DNA of 64,000 nt. Origin: Gammaproteobacteria bacterium. GTDB lineage: Bacteria; Pseudomonadota; Gammaproteobacteria; Ga0077536. The notes beneath the pieces are model-generated. The model saw nothing but the letters and a program-made list of their open reading frames with translations, was not told where the DNA came from and did no database searches. The position numbers and the translations under genes were made by a program. The DNA lies in assembly GCA_024235015.1 (NCBI GenBank), contig JACKNG010000002.1, positions 496,001 through 560,000 on the forward strand, given 5' to 3'. Positions 42,875-51,725 of the stretch are shown one piece after another. Every line of letters begins with the position of its first letter. Within the stretch, counting starts at the first letter, position 1.

Positions 42875-43231
42875 TTACTCGCCGAGTCCGCGCAACCCCT
42901 TCTGGCTCGAGAAATGCTGGGCGAGCTTCGCGATGTCGCCATCGGTCAGCCCCAGTGCCTGCACCTGCATCGACATGATGGGGTGCTCGCGGCGGCCCGA
43001 ACGGTAGGCCTTGAGCGCGGCCTGGAGGTAATCGGCGTACTGACCGGCAAGGATCGGGTAGTCGGGCGCCAGGGGCTTGTCGCCGTTCTCGCCGTGGCAG
43101 GCCGCGCAGGCCTGCAGCTTGTCGTCATAGCTCATGCCGCTGTCGTCGGCCGCTTCGTTGGCCGCGGCAGTCCCGCCGAGGCCGCACATGACCAGGGCGA
43201 GGATGAGTCCCAGTTTGCTTACTTGATTCAT
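42875..43231 (-). CDS. Small periplasmic cytochrome c
   Basis: A 118-residue monohaem class I cytochrome c with signal peptide to about residue 24. The haem site is Cys42-x2-Cys45-His46 (CAACHG) and the likely axial Met lies in IMSMQVQALG. The pattern matches one half of a cytochrome c4, or c553. It is 29 bases downstream of a second small cytochrome on the same strand; together they resemble a split diheme electron carrier. A GGAGA ribosome site precedes ATG. Confidence 0.92.
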   Translation of the reverse strand: MNQVSKLGLILALVMCGLGGTAAANEAADDSGMSYDDKLQACAACHGENGDKPLAPDYPILAGQYADYLQAALKAYRSGRREHPIMSMQVQALGLTDGDIAKLAQHFSSQKGLRGLGE

Positions 43232-43260
43232 ACGTGTCTCTCCGGCCGCGCCGTCGTGCC

Positions 43261-43584
43261 TCACTTTCCGTAACTCGACATGAAGGCCGCGATGTCGGCC
43301 ATATCCTCGTCGCTCAGGTTCACGGCATTGGCATGCATGGTGTCGTGCTTGCGCGTGCCGGCCTTGTAGGCTTTCAGTGCCGACACGATGTAGCCGGCGT
43401 TCTGGCCACCGAGCTTGGGTACGCGGTAGCTGGGGTACACGTTGTAATAACCGGTGACGGCGTGGCAGCCGAGGCAGGTCTCCGCCTTGTGGCGCCCCGC
43501 CGTGGCATCTCCCTCGGCGGCGGCCATGGTGCTGCCGCCGAGCAGCAGGCCCGCAAGCACAACCGAAATCAATCGACGATTCAT
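43261..43584 (-). CDS. Small periplasmic cytochrome c
   Basis: A 107-residue monohaem cytochrome c with a signal peptide of about 23 residues. Haem attachment is Cys37-x2-Cys40-His41 (CLGCH); the axial Met is probably in KHDTMHANAV. Family features YPSYRVPKLGGQNAGYIVSAL and the closing IAAFMSSYG are as in c553/c4 types. It precedes the other cytochrome in a two-gene unit, probably electron carriers to a terminal oxidase or peroxidase. Confidence 0.92.
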   Translation of the reverse strand: MNRRLISVVLAGLLLGGSTMAAAEGDATAGRHKAETCLGCHAVTGYYNVYPSYRVPKLGGQNAGYIVSALKAYKAGTRKHDTMHANAVNLSDEDMADIAAFMSSYGK

Positions 43585-43934
43585 GTAATTGTCCTCGTTC
43601 CCGGGCAACGGGCCCGCCCCGTTGCTCAGCATGGATCTCCGCGCCTGGCGTCCCCGCGGTGCACGCCCTGGGCGCGCCGGGGAGGTCGGCAGCGCGGATC
43701 GGCGTGGCCGCACTCCTGCGCCTCCGGCCATCCAGGCAGATGTGGAGTGCGGGCGATCGACCGTGCAGGGATCCGAAAGCGTGATTCTCCGCGCCTTCCC
43801 CCATCTCCCCATGGGCAGCGCACGCGCATACTACTAAACACACCCGGGGAGTGGAAGTAAGCGCACCGGCCACCCGGGCCCTCCATTCCATATATGATCG
43901 GCCCCCGCATGCGCCGACCCGTCACCCGCCACTC
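43585..43934. other. Gap between divergent cytochrome and lipoprotein genes
   Basis: This 350-base region contains promoters for both directions. A TATATGAT stretch near 43892-43900 could be the -10 region of the lipoprotein gene. No gene, repeat or strong hairpin was seen. Confidence 0.45.
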
Positions 43935-44648
43935 GTGAAGCTTCCCAGGCTGCACCGCGTTCGTCTCGCCGTGCTCGGCATCGTGCTGGGCCTCGCCGGT
44001 TGCAGCGGCGAGGCCACGCCGCAACGCTACTTCCCGCTGGCACCCGGCTACCACTGGCAGTACCGCATCGAGCGCACCACGATGGATGGCACGCAGCGCA
44101 TCCGCCAGGCGGTGTGGACGGTCGCGGTGCCGGCCACGCTGGACGTCAGCGGCATGCGCGAAACCCTGGGCGGGCAACGCCTGCTCTACGTCGACGACGG
44201 CGATGGCATCGAACGGCTGCAGACGCAGCGCACGGGAGGTCCGCGCAACGCGCCGCAGCGCGTCACGGTGCTGCCGGCGACCCTCGTCGTCGGTACGCAA
44301 TGGCATCAGCCGGCGGTGACGACGGTGCTGGAGAACACCGGCCCGCCGTGGGAGACCCTGTTCCGTATCAGCGTGCCGGTCGAACTCGAGTATCGCATCG
44401 AAAGCCTGGCGGCCAGCGTCGACACCCCGGCCGGCCATTTCGACGACTGCCTGCTGGTCACCGGTCGGGGCCAGGCCCAGGCCGACGTCGGTAACTACAT
44501 CGGCCGCACGATGGTCGAGATCGAGGTGCGCGAATGGTATGCCGAGGACGTCGGCCTGGTGCGCATGGAACGCGACGAGAAGACCGGCGCGGCGGCGCTC
44601 AGCGCCGGGCGCCTGGTGATGGAACTCGACACGTGGTCAGACGACTGA
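43935..44648 (+). CDS. Lipoprotein of unknown function
   Basis: A 237-residue predicted lipoprotein. The signal peptide ends in the lipobox LGLAGC, so the mature protein would be anchored by its Cys, probably at the outer membrane because Ser follows. The mature region is beta-rich (YHWQYRIERTT, ELEYRIESLAA, REWYAEDVGLVRME) with no family I can name. Translation probably starts at GTG 43935; the upstream ATG at 43851 would add a non-signal leader. It ends TGATG, overlapping the next gene. Confidence 0.7.
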   Translation: MKLPRLHRVRLAVLGIVLGLAGCSGEATPQRYFPLAPGYHWQYRIERTTMDGTQRIRQAVWTVAVPATLDVSGMRETLGGQRLLYVDDGDGIERLQTQRTGGPRNAPQRVTVLPATLVVGTQWHQPAVTTVLENTGPPWETLFRISVPVELEYRIESLAASVDTPAGHFDDCLLVTGRGQAQADVGNYIGRTMVEIEVREWYAEDVGLVRMERDEKTGAAALSAGRLVMELDTWSDD

Positions 44649-44980
44649 TGGCCCGCCGCGTCGCCGCCGGCATCCTGCTCGCCGGCCTGGTTTGCGCGCC
44701 CACGGCGCAGGCCGACGGCGCGACCGCGAGCGGTGTCGGCGCACGTCGGTGCAGCGCCTTCGGCGCCGCCCTCGAACGCGACTCCGCGGCGGCCCTGGAC
44801 GCCTACGTGTCCTGGTCGCAGGGCTTCATCGCGGGTTTCAACTGGTCCAACGTGCGCCAGCGCAACGTCAGCATCGATGCTGCCGCGATCATCAACTGGC
44901 TCGGCCAGTATTGCGCGGCCCGGCCGACGGCCCGCGTGTTCGACGCGGTGCAGGAACTCATTCGCCGCAACGCACGTTGA
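44648..44980 (+). CDS. Small secreted protein
   Basis: A 110-residue protein with a signal peptide ending near AQA-D. The mature part has two cysteines (RRCSAF and GQYCA) that could form a disulfide, and a conserved-looking SWSQGFIAGFNWSNV segment followed by IINWLGQYC and VFDAVQELI. No family name can be given. The ATG shares its first base with the upstream lipoprotein stop, so the two are cotranslated and may work together. Confidence 0.65.
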   Translation: MARRVAAGILLAGLVCAPTAQADGATASGVGARRCSAFGAALERDSAAALDAYVSWSQGFIAGFNWSNVRQRNVSIDAAAIINWLGQYCAARPTARVFDAVQELIRRNAR

Positions 44981-45164
44981 ACGGGGCCGCACGACGGCCC
45001 GCGGCGGACCTCCGAGGCCGCGCCTGGCCGGGGCGTGATGCGCCATTGCGCTGGGCGGGGAAAATGATTAATGTTCCGCCCCGGTTTGCGAACCGAACCG
45101 AAAAAAATACGGAAAAATACGCTGCGGCAAGCTGATTTCGTGGCGGACGGGAGAGGTGCCTGAC

Positions 45165-46178
45165 GTGGCCAGAGCAGCAAAGAAGACCTCCGCGAAGAAG
45201 ACCGCACCCGCAGCCAAGAAGAAGGCCGCTGCCAAGCCAGCGGGGAAACCTGCCGGCAGCGCCAAGGCCACGCCCAAGAAGGCGGCGACAAAGGCCGCAC
45301 CGGCCAAGAAGGCCGCAGCGAAGAAGAGCGCGGCGAAGAAGGCCCCCGCGGCGAAGAAAGCCGTAGGCAAGACGACGAAAAAGGCCGCCCCGGCCAAGAA
45401 GCCCGCGGCCAAGGCCGCCGTAAAGAAGGCGGCGCCGAAGAAGCCTGCCGCCAAGCCGGTGGCGAGCAAGAAGACCACGGCCAAGAAGGCGCCGGCGAAG
45501 GCGACGACCGCGGCCGCGAGCAAGGCCGCGACGGCGAAGAAGACGGCCGGCAAGTCGGCCGCAGCGAAGCCCGCCGCCGCCAGCACGCGCAAACAGGCGC
45601 CGGGCAAGGGCGCCGCGGGCAAGGCCACGGCGGCCAAGAACTCATCCACTGCCACGGGCCAGGTCGCTGCCGGGGTGGCAAGCACCAGGACGACACCCAA
45701 CCGGCCCGTGCCGGCGGACGAGTCGGCCCCGACGATGCGGACCCGAATGATCAATCTCGAAGACGTTACCCTGCCGTCCGGCTACCTGCCCTCGCCCAGC
45801 GAGGAGTACATGTGCCCGCGGCAATTGCTCTACTTCCGCAACAAGCTCATGCAATGGCGTGACGAGCTGATCGCGGAGTCGCAGGAGACACTCGATCACC
45901 TGCGCTCCGAGATCCGGGATGTCGGCGACGAAGCCGAACGCGCCAGCCGCGAAAGCGACAACATCCTCGAACTACGCACGCGCGACCGCTATCGCAAGCT
46001 GCTCAACAAGATCGACGCCGCCATGAAGCGCATCGAAGACGGCAGCTATGGTTATTGTGAGGAAACGGGCGAAGAAATCGGGCTCGGAAGACTCGAGGCC
46101 CGCCCCATCGCGACGCTGACAGTGGACGCCCAGGAACGGCGCGAAATGTTGCAGCGCCAGTTCCGCGACGACCGGTGA
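45165..46178 (+). CDS. DksA-like protein with histone-H1-like N-terminal tail, zinc finger lost
   Basis: About 337 residues. Residues 1 to about 170 are a Lys/Ala/Pro-rich tail of AAKK-type repeats, like histone H1 or AlgP, probably binding DNA or RNA non-specifically. The rest is DksA: a coiled coil with the DVGDEAERAS tip motif that reaches the RNA polymerase secondary channel, then a globular end. Of the four zinc cysteines of DksA only Cys298 remains; the others are Thr301, Thr319 and Ala322, as in zinc-independent DksA2 types. I prefer GTG 45165 (MARAAKK) because GGGAGAGG is correctly spaced for it and not for GTG 45156. Confidence 0.88.
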   Translation: MARAAKKTSAKKTAPAAKKKAAAKPAGKPAGSAKATPKKAATKAAPAKKAAAKKSAAKKAPAAKKAVGKTTKKAAPAKKPAAKAAVKKAAPKKPAAKPVASKKTTAKKAPAKATTAAASKAATAKKTAGKSAAAKPAAASTRKQAPGKGAAGKATAAKNSSTATGQVAAGVASTRTTPNRPVPADESAPTMRTRMINLEDVTLPSGYLPSPSEEYMCPRQLLYFRNKLMQWRDELIAESQETLDHLRSEIRDVGDEAERASRESDNILELRTRDRYRKLLNKIDAAMKRIEDGSYGYCEETGEEIGLGRLEARPIATLTVDAQERREMLQRQFRDDR

Positions 46179-46312
46179 CGAGCGCCTGAACGGGCGTACG
46201 CCGGTCGCGGCGCAGGCAGCGCCCCGGCGGTAGCTCACCGCCGGCCGGGATCCTGTCGGCGGGCGCCGTTCGGCGCCACGCGTTCGTCCACCGCTTCTGT
46301 AACCGGGTTTCA

Positions 46313-46352
46313 CGATCGGCCTGGCCGATCGGCGCGCAATTGCGCTTATAGT
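46313..46352 (+). promoter_or_regulatory. Two adjacent palindromes before a -10 box
   Basis: A 19-base palindrome (CGATCGGCC-T-GGCCGATCG, 46313-46331) is followed two bases later by GCGCAATTGCGC (46334-46345) and immediately by TATAGT (46347-46352), a likely -10 box. The palindromes cover the -35 zone, so a bound protein would control the regulator gene at 46410. Confidence 0.55.
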
Positions 46353-46409
46353 ATCGTCGCCGAGGGGATCCGCCGGTGAGTTGCACACGGCGGTCGGGGA
46401 GCTGCACGC

Positions 46410-47741
46410 GTGGCCGCAAACATTCTCGTTGTCGAAGACCAGCGCTCGATCGCCGGTGCCATGCGCATGCGCTTGCGCGGCCTCGGCTATGACGTGCTGG
46501 ACATCGCGCGCACGGGTGACGAGGCGGTCGAGAAGGCCACCAGCCTGCGCCCCGATCTCATCCTCATGGACGTGCGCCTCGGCGAAGGCATCGACGGCAT
46601 CGAAGCCGCCCGGCGCATCCGCGCCAAGATCGACATCCCCGTGATCTATGTCACCGCCTACGCCGATCGCGACCTGCTCGAACGCGCCCGCGACACCCAC
46701 CCGGCCGGCTTCATCAACAAGCCGTACACGACCAAGGACCTGCTCACCACCATCAACCTCGCCCTGGCGCAGGAGAACATCGCGCCGCGCCCGCTGCTGC
46801 TGCTGCGCGACGGCGTGATCACCGCCACGCGGGAGGGCCGGGTGGAGTTCGTCAACGCCGCGGCCGAACGCATCACGGGCTGGACCCACCACCACCTCAA
46901 GGATCGCCCCCTGCGCGAAGTGCTGTGCTCGCTCTACGGGCTGTCGCCGGCGCAGGGCGACACGCTCATCGCCGAGGTCCTGGCGGGAGGCGGCGAGCAG
47001 CGTCTCGGCGAGGGCGCGGACAACGACATCCTCGGCCTGCTCAGCGACAGTGCCGGCCACTGCGGCGGGCTCGCCCTGCACATCGGCGCGGCCAGCGCCG
47101 GCGCCAACCTCGGCGGTATCCGCCGTACCCAGCGCGTGCTGCACCACCTGCTCGACCAGTTCGCGCTCGGCGTCGTGATCGTCGATCGCGATCTGCGCAT
47201 CGCCTACCACAACCGCTTCGCCCAGCGCGTGGCCGGCTTCAAGCATGGCCTGGTGTTCGAACGCGGCCTGCTCGCCGTTCGCGATCCCGCGTTGCACGAG
47301 ACCCTGCGTACCATGGTCGGCCAGGCGACCCAGCCCGAGGCCCCGGTCGACCCGGATGCGGCCGACATGCTGCTGCTCGAGGACGACGGCAAAGCGCGTT
47401 TCGCCCTCATCGTGACCCGAGGCTCGCACCGCGATGCCGTCGCCGGCGAACCGTTGGCGACCGTGCTGGTCTTCGACCTCGCGCACCACCCGCAGCTGTC
47501 GGGCTCGGCGTTGCGCGAACTCTACGGCCTGACGCGTACCGAGATCAGCCTGGTGCAGGCACTGACCGGCGGCACCAGCCTGGAAGACGGCGCCCAGGAA
47601 CTGGGCATCGCGGTCAACACCGCGCGTACCCACCTCAAGCACATCTTCCACAAGACCGGCGCCAAGCGGCAGTCGGAACTGATCCACCAGGTCGAAACCG
47701 GCCCGCCGGGCCTGCCGCTACGCATCCGGCGCAGGCACTGA
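46410..47741 (+). CDS. Response regulator with PAS domains and LuxR-type HTH
   Basis: A 443-residue regulator. The receiver has Asp54 in LILMDVRLGEG. PAS-like segments follow (about 125-160, VITATREGRVEFVNAAAERITGW, and about 235-340, VVIVDRDLRIAYHNRFAQRV). The LuxR-type helix-turn-helix closes the protein (LTRTEISLVQALTGGTSLEDG then NTARTHLKHIFHKTGAKRQSEL). It starts at GTG with a GGGGAG site. No sensor kinase is adjacent, so it is probably an orphan; autoregulation through the upstream palindromes is possible. Confidence 0.9.
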   Translation: MAANILVVEDQRSIAGAMRMRLRGLGYDVLDIARTGDEAVEKATSLRPDLILMDVRLGEGIDGIEAARRIRAKIDIPVIYVTAYADRDLLERARDTHPAGFINKPYTTKDLLTTINLALAQENIAPRPLLLLRDGVITATREGRVEFVNAAAERITGWTHHHLKDRPLREVLCSLYGLSPAQGDTLIAEVLAGGGEQRLGEGADNDILGLLSDSAGHCGGLALHIGAASAGANLGGIRRTQRVLHHLLDQFALGVVIVDRDLRIAYHNRFAQRVAGFKHGLVFERGLLAVRDPALHETLRTMVGQATQPEAPVDPDAADMLLLEDDGKARFALIVTRGSHRDAVAGEPLATVLVFDLAHHPQLSGSALRELYGLTRTEISLVQALTGGTSLEDGAQELGIAVNTARTHLKHIFHKTGAKRQSELIHQVETGPPGLPLRIRRRH

Positions 47742-47818
47742 CGGCGCGCCGTCGAGCTGGCATACTGAAGCGGCGCGGGCATGGATGGCCCGCATCACCA
47801 CTGACAAGGAGGTCCACC

Positions 47819-48490
47819 ATGACCATTCTCGAGCGCGCACGTCCGTGCGCATTCAGCGCCCTCTTGATGTGCCAGGCCGGTTCGCCCGTACAGGCGGCGG
47901 TACTCGCCGTGTTCGACTTCGATGCTGCCGGCGGCGGCTTCACCACGACGCCGGGCCTGCTCCACCCCGACGTCGCCACGGCCAGCTTCACGACCACGCT
48001 CACACCGCTGGCCGATTTCGCCGGCAACCCCGGCCGCGCGCTGGCCAGCAGCGGCTTCACCCTCGGCAACCGCATCGTGCTCGAACTCGCCGCGCGCCCC
48101 GGCCAGCAGTTGCTGGCGGAAAGCCTGGCCTTCGATGCGCGGGTCTCGGCCAGCGGCCCGCAGACCTGGTCGATCGCGCTCGCCGGCGCCGCCGCGCAAA
48201 GCGGTCCGCTGACGACGGCGTTCGCGCCGGTCACACTCACCTTCGACGGCGCCGCGGCAGCCCCGCAGATCGTGATCGAGTTCGCCGGCGCGGGCGCGAG
48301 CAGCGCCAGCGGAACCTGGCGGCTCGACAACCTCAGGGTCGAGGGTCAGGTGATCGCGAATCCCGTGCCGCTGCCGGCCGGCCTGCCCCTGCTCGGCAGC
48401 GCCACGCTCGCCGCCGCCGTGCTCAGGCGCCGCCGGCGTAGCCCCATTCCCGCCAGCCGTCGACCAGCGGGAAGTAGAGCCCCAGCCTGA
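47819..48490 (+). CDS. Secreted VPLPA-CTERM (PEP-CTERM-like) protein
   Basis: A 223-residue exported protein. The N terminus carries a signal peptide ending near VQAA. The mature region is beta-rich and low in Cys, ending PVPLPAGLPLLG, a short hydrophobic stretch and RRRRR, a VPLPA-CTERM sorting signal. A perfect AAGGAGG site precedes the ATG. Its last 68 bases overlap the end of the helicase gene on the other strand. The 20-odd residues after the arginine cluster are unusual for this class. Confidence 0.75.
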   Translation: MTILERARPCAFSALLMCQAGSPVQAAVLAVFDFDAAGGGFTTTPGLLHPDVATASFTTTLTPLADFAGNPGRALASSGFTLGNRIVLELAARPGQQLLAESLAFDARVSASGPQTWSIALAGAAAQSGPLTTAFAPVTLTFDGAAAAPQIVIEFAGAGASSASGTWRLDNLRVEGQVIANPVPLPAGLPLLGSATLAAAVLRRRRRSPIPASRRPAGSRAPA

Positions 48491-51400
48491 TCGGGCGCGG
48501 CTCGAGCGCGGCCAGCGCCGCGGCGTAGCGCTCGAGCTGGGGACGGTAGCGCGCCTGCTCGGCATCGAGCCAGCCGGCCAGGTCGCCACCGGCATGGGTG
48601 CCGGTCTTGAAGTCGACGATCCAGCGCGTGCCGTCGGCGTCGACGAAGGTGCGGTCGATGACCAGTCGCCGTACCTCGTCGGCGCTCGTCCAGCCCAGCG
48701 CGAGTTCGGCGGCGGCCTCGGCGTGGGTGGGATCGAACAACCACGTTGCGCGGTCACCGGCGAGCGCGACGGCCAGCGCCGCGGCCACTTCCTCGACCGC
48801 ACCCGCGACCCGCGCCGGCGCCATGCCGAGCGCGCGCAGCTGGACCTCGGCAAAGCGCCTCGCACCCTCGATCCAGGTGCCCGGCGGCGGCCGCTCGCGC
48901 CGCTGCCCCCAGTCCTGCAGCAGGCGATGGGTGACGGTGCCGACGTGACGTGCATCGATGCCCGCCCAGTCGAACTCGACCGCGGCTTCCGCTGCGGCCG
49001 GCACGAGCGGGCCCGGCAGCCGGGCGGGCAGGTCGTCGGGGTCAGCGCGCAGCAGCGGGGCCGGCGCGGCGAGGGCGGCGCGCACCGGCGGCGCGGGTGC
49101 CGCTGCGCCCAGCATGGCGTGGAAGGTATCGCCCAGCAGCGGCCACAGCAGGTCGAGGAAACTGCCCTTGCGCGGCGCCGGTGCACCGTCGGTACCGACC
49201 GGGGCGTGGCCGAACAGGTGGACCTGGCGGCGCGCGCGGGTGAGGGCGACGTAGAGCAGGCGTACGCCCTCTTCGCGGACCTCGGCCGCCGCGCTGGCGC
49301 GCAGGTAGTCGTAGAGCGGACCGCTGCGCTGACGCGGCAGCGGCGCGACGGCCAGCGCCGGGCGGCCGTGACGATCGAGCTCCTCGCGCCATGCCAGCAA
49401 CGGTTTGTCCTCGGCACGCGGCGTGCGTCCCAGGCTCGGCAGGACGACGTGATCGAACTCGAGGCCCTTGGCGCGGTGCATGGTCATCACCTGCACCGCC
49501 TGCCCGTCGGGCTGCGCCGGCACGACGAAACGCTCGGCGAAATGGGCGCCGAGACGCGCCGCGGTCAACTCCGCTTCGGCGCCGGCGAGCCGCGCCAGTT
49601 CCGCGAACACCGCGCGCGCATGTTCGAGTTCCGCCGCCCCGCCCGGCCCGCCCAGGACCACGGCCGGGCCGCCGAGCGCGACCCAGGTCGCCTCGACGAC
49701 GTCGGCGAAGGGCTCGCGCAGCAGCCGTTCGCGCGCCGCCACCAGGATCGCGGCGACCCGCGCCGCGCGCCGTGCGGCAGCGGGCTCGAGCGCCTGCAGC
49801 AGGGTCGGTTCGGCCAGCGCCGCGGCCAGGGTGCCGGAGGCCGCGGCCAGTGTCTCCAGCGCGGCGAGCTCGAGACCGCACCAGGGTGCCCGCAGCACGG
49901 CCAGCCAGGCCAGGCGATCGGCATCGTGCAGCAGCGCGCGGGCGAGGGCGACCAGGTCGGCCACCGCCGGCACCTCCAGGAAGCGGCGGATCTCGCGCGC
50001 CGCCAGCGGCACCCCGGCGGCCTGCAAGGCCATCACGATCGAACCGAGATGACCCCGGCTGCGCACCAGCACCGCGATCGACGCGGCCGGCTCGGCGGCG
50101 CGCAGGCGGGCGACGAGTTCGACCACCGCGGCGGCCTCGGCGGCGCCGTCGTGCTGCACCGCCGGGTGCAGCATCCAGGCCGGTTCGAGGGCCGCGCGCA
50201 CGGCGACCTGGGGCACGAAATGGGCGGGCTCGGCGGCGATGCGCGCGAGCGCCGCGGGGGTGGCCTGGTTGATCCAGTCGACCAGCCCGGCCTGGGCACG
50301 GAAATTGACCGCGAGTGCGAGCGGCTCCAGCGCGACCTCACCGATGGCGCGATCGTCCAGCACGCGCTGGAACAGGCTCACCTCGGCCTGGCGGAAGCGG
50401 TAGATCGACTGCATCGGGTCGCCGACCACGAACAGGGTGCGACCGTCGCCCGGCTGCCAGCCGGCGGTGAGCCGACGCACCAGTTCGAACTGGGTCACCG
50501 AGGTGTCCTGGAACTCGTCGATGAGCAGGTGGCGGATCTGGTAGTCGAGCGCCAGCGCGAGATCGGTCGGTCGCTCGGGCTCGCCCAGCGCGGCCAGCGC
50601 GGCGATGGAGAACGCGGTGAAATCGGCGCGCCCGGCGACGTCGGCGGTCACCACGAGGTGGGCGGCGGCGACCTGCAGCACGTCGAACAGGGCCAGCACC
50701 ACGGCCCAGTCGGTCTCGTCGTAGGGCCCCGTGGCGAGCCCCATGAGGCGGGCCAGGTTGCGGCCCAGGCCGGGCACCGCGGCGAGTTCGGTGACGACGT
50801 CGGCATGGACCTGCTTCATACCCTGCGGATCGTCGGCCTTGGGCGGGAAACCCTCGGCCCGCGTCACCTTGCGCCGCCACTCGCCGCTGCGGGTGAGCAG
50901 GAAGCGGCCGAGCGCCTGCCACGCCGGCAACGCCTCCAGGCGCGCCGGCGGCAGCGCGGCCAGTCCGCGCAGCAGCGGCTCGTCGAGCTGGCCGCCGACG
51001 AAGGCCCCGAGCGCGACCAGGGCCGCACCGCTATCGGCCGGGATGGCCTGGCGGAGCTGGGCCAGCTCGCGCTCGACCAGGCGACGGAAGCCGTCCTCGA
51101 GCTGCGCGCGATCGGCGCCGGCGGTGGTCAGGCGCAGCCACTGGTCGCGCCGCGCGAGCATCTCGGCGAGCAGGGTCTCGAGGTGGCTCCAGTCGTTGTC
51201 GAGGTGGCGCAGCAGGCAGGCCACGGCGTCACGCAGCCGGCCACCGTGGGTGATCGAGGCGAGCGCCTCGCGCGCCGCTTCGCCGTAGAGCAGGCCGGGG
51301 TCGTCCTCGACCGCCGGCAGGCCGGGCAGGCCCGCGGTCAGCGGCATCTGGCGCACCAGCGACTGGCACAACGCGTCGATGGTCATGATGCGCAGCCGCG

Positions 51401-51725
51401 CCGGCTGCGCCATCAACTGCCAGCCGCGCTCGGCATCGCGTGCGACTACCGCGCGGGCCAGGGACCAGGTCGTGCGCTGGTAGTCGTCTGCCGGTTCCGG
51501 CGCGGTGGCGGCGACGAGGGCCTCGACGATGCGCAGGCGCATCTCTTCGGCGGCCTTGCGGGTGAAGGTGATGGCGACGATCTGCTCCGGCTGCTCGACG
51601 CTGGCGAGCAGGCGCAGCACGCGCTGCGTGAGCAGGCTGGTCTTGCCCGAACCGGCCGGCGCGCGCACCGCGAACGAGATGCCCGGTTCGAGCGCGCGGG
51701 TGCGCGCGGCGGCGTCGTCAATCAT
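48423..51725 (-). CDS. UvrD/REP-type helicase-nuclease, AddA/RecB-like
   Basis: A 1100-residue superfamily 1 helicase. The Walker A is APAGSGKT (22-29). Other helicase motifs are ITFTRKAAEEMRLR, LLIDEFQDTS, VVGDPMQSIYRFRQAEV, VMTMHRAKGLEFDHVVLP and LLYVALTRARRQVHLFG. The C-terminal RecB-type nuclease has IVDFKTG with the catalytic Asp and Lys. With the partner at 51718 it would form an AddAB-like double-strand-break processing complex. The start overlaps the partner stop by eight bases, so the pair is coupled. Confidence 0.93.
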   Translation of the reverse strand: MIDDAAARTRALEPGISFAVRAPAGSGKTSLLTQRVLRLLASVEQPEQIVAITFTRKAAEEMRLRIVEALVAATAPEPADDYQRTTWSLARAVVARDAERGWQLMAQPARLRIMTIDALCQSLVRQMPLTAGLPGLPAVEDDPGLLYGEAAREALASITHGGRLRDAVACLLRHLDNDWSHLETLLAEMLARRDQWLRLTTAGADRAQLEDGFRRLVERELAQLRQAIPADSGAALVALGAFVGGQLDEPLLRGLAALPPARLEALPAWQALGRFLLTRSGEWRRKVTRAEGFPPKADDPQGMKQVHADVVTELAAVPGLGRNLARLMGLATGPYDETDWAVVLALFDVLQVAAAHLVVTADVAGRADFTAFSIAALAALGEPERPTDLALALDYQIRHLLIDEFQDTSVTQFELVRRLTAGWQPGDGRTLFVVGDPMQSIYRFRQAEVSLFQRVLDDRAIGEVALEPLALAVNFRAQAGLVDWINQATPAALARIAAEPAHFVPQVAVRAALEPAWMLHPAVQHDGAAEAAAVVELVARLRAAEPAASIAVLVRSRGHLGSIVMALQAAGVPLAAREIRRFLEVPAVADLVALARALLHDADRLAWLAVLRAPWCGLELAALETLAAASGTLAAALAEPTLLQALEPAAARRAARVAAILVAARERLLREPFADVVEATWVALGGPAVVLGGPGGAAELEHARAVFAELARLAGAEAELTAARLGAHFAERFVVPAQPDGQAVQVMTMHRAKGLEFDHVVLPSLGRTPRAEDKPLLAWREELDRHGRPALAVAPLPRQRSGPLYDYLRASAAAEVREEGVRLLYVALTRARRQVHLFGHAPVGTDGAPAPRKGSFLDLLWPLLGDTFHAMLGAAAPAPPVRAALAAPAPLLRADPDDLPARLPGPLVPAAAEAAVEFDWAGIDARHVGTVTHRLLQDWGQRRERPPPGTWIEGARRFAEVQLRALGMAPARVAGAVEEVAAALAVALAGDRATWLFDPTHAEAAAELALGWTSADEVRRLVIDRTFVDADGTRWIVDFKTGTHAGGDLAGWLDAEQARYRPQLERYAAALAALEPRPIRLGLYFPLVDGWREWGYAGGA

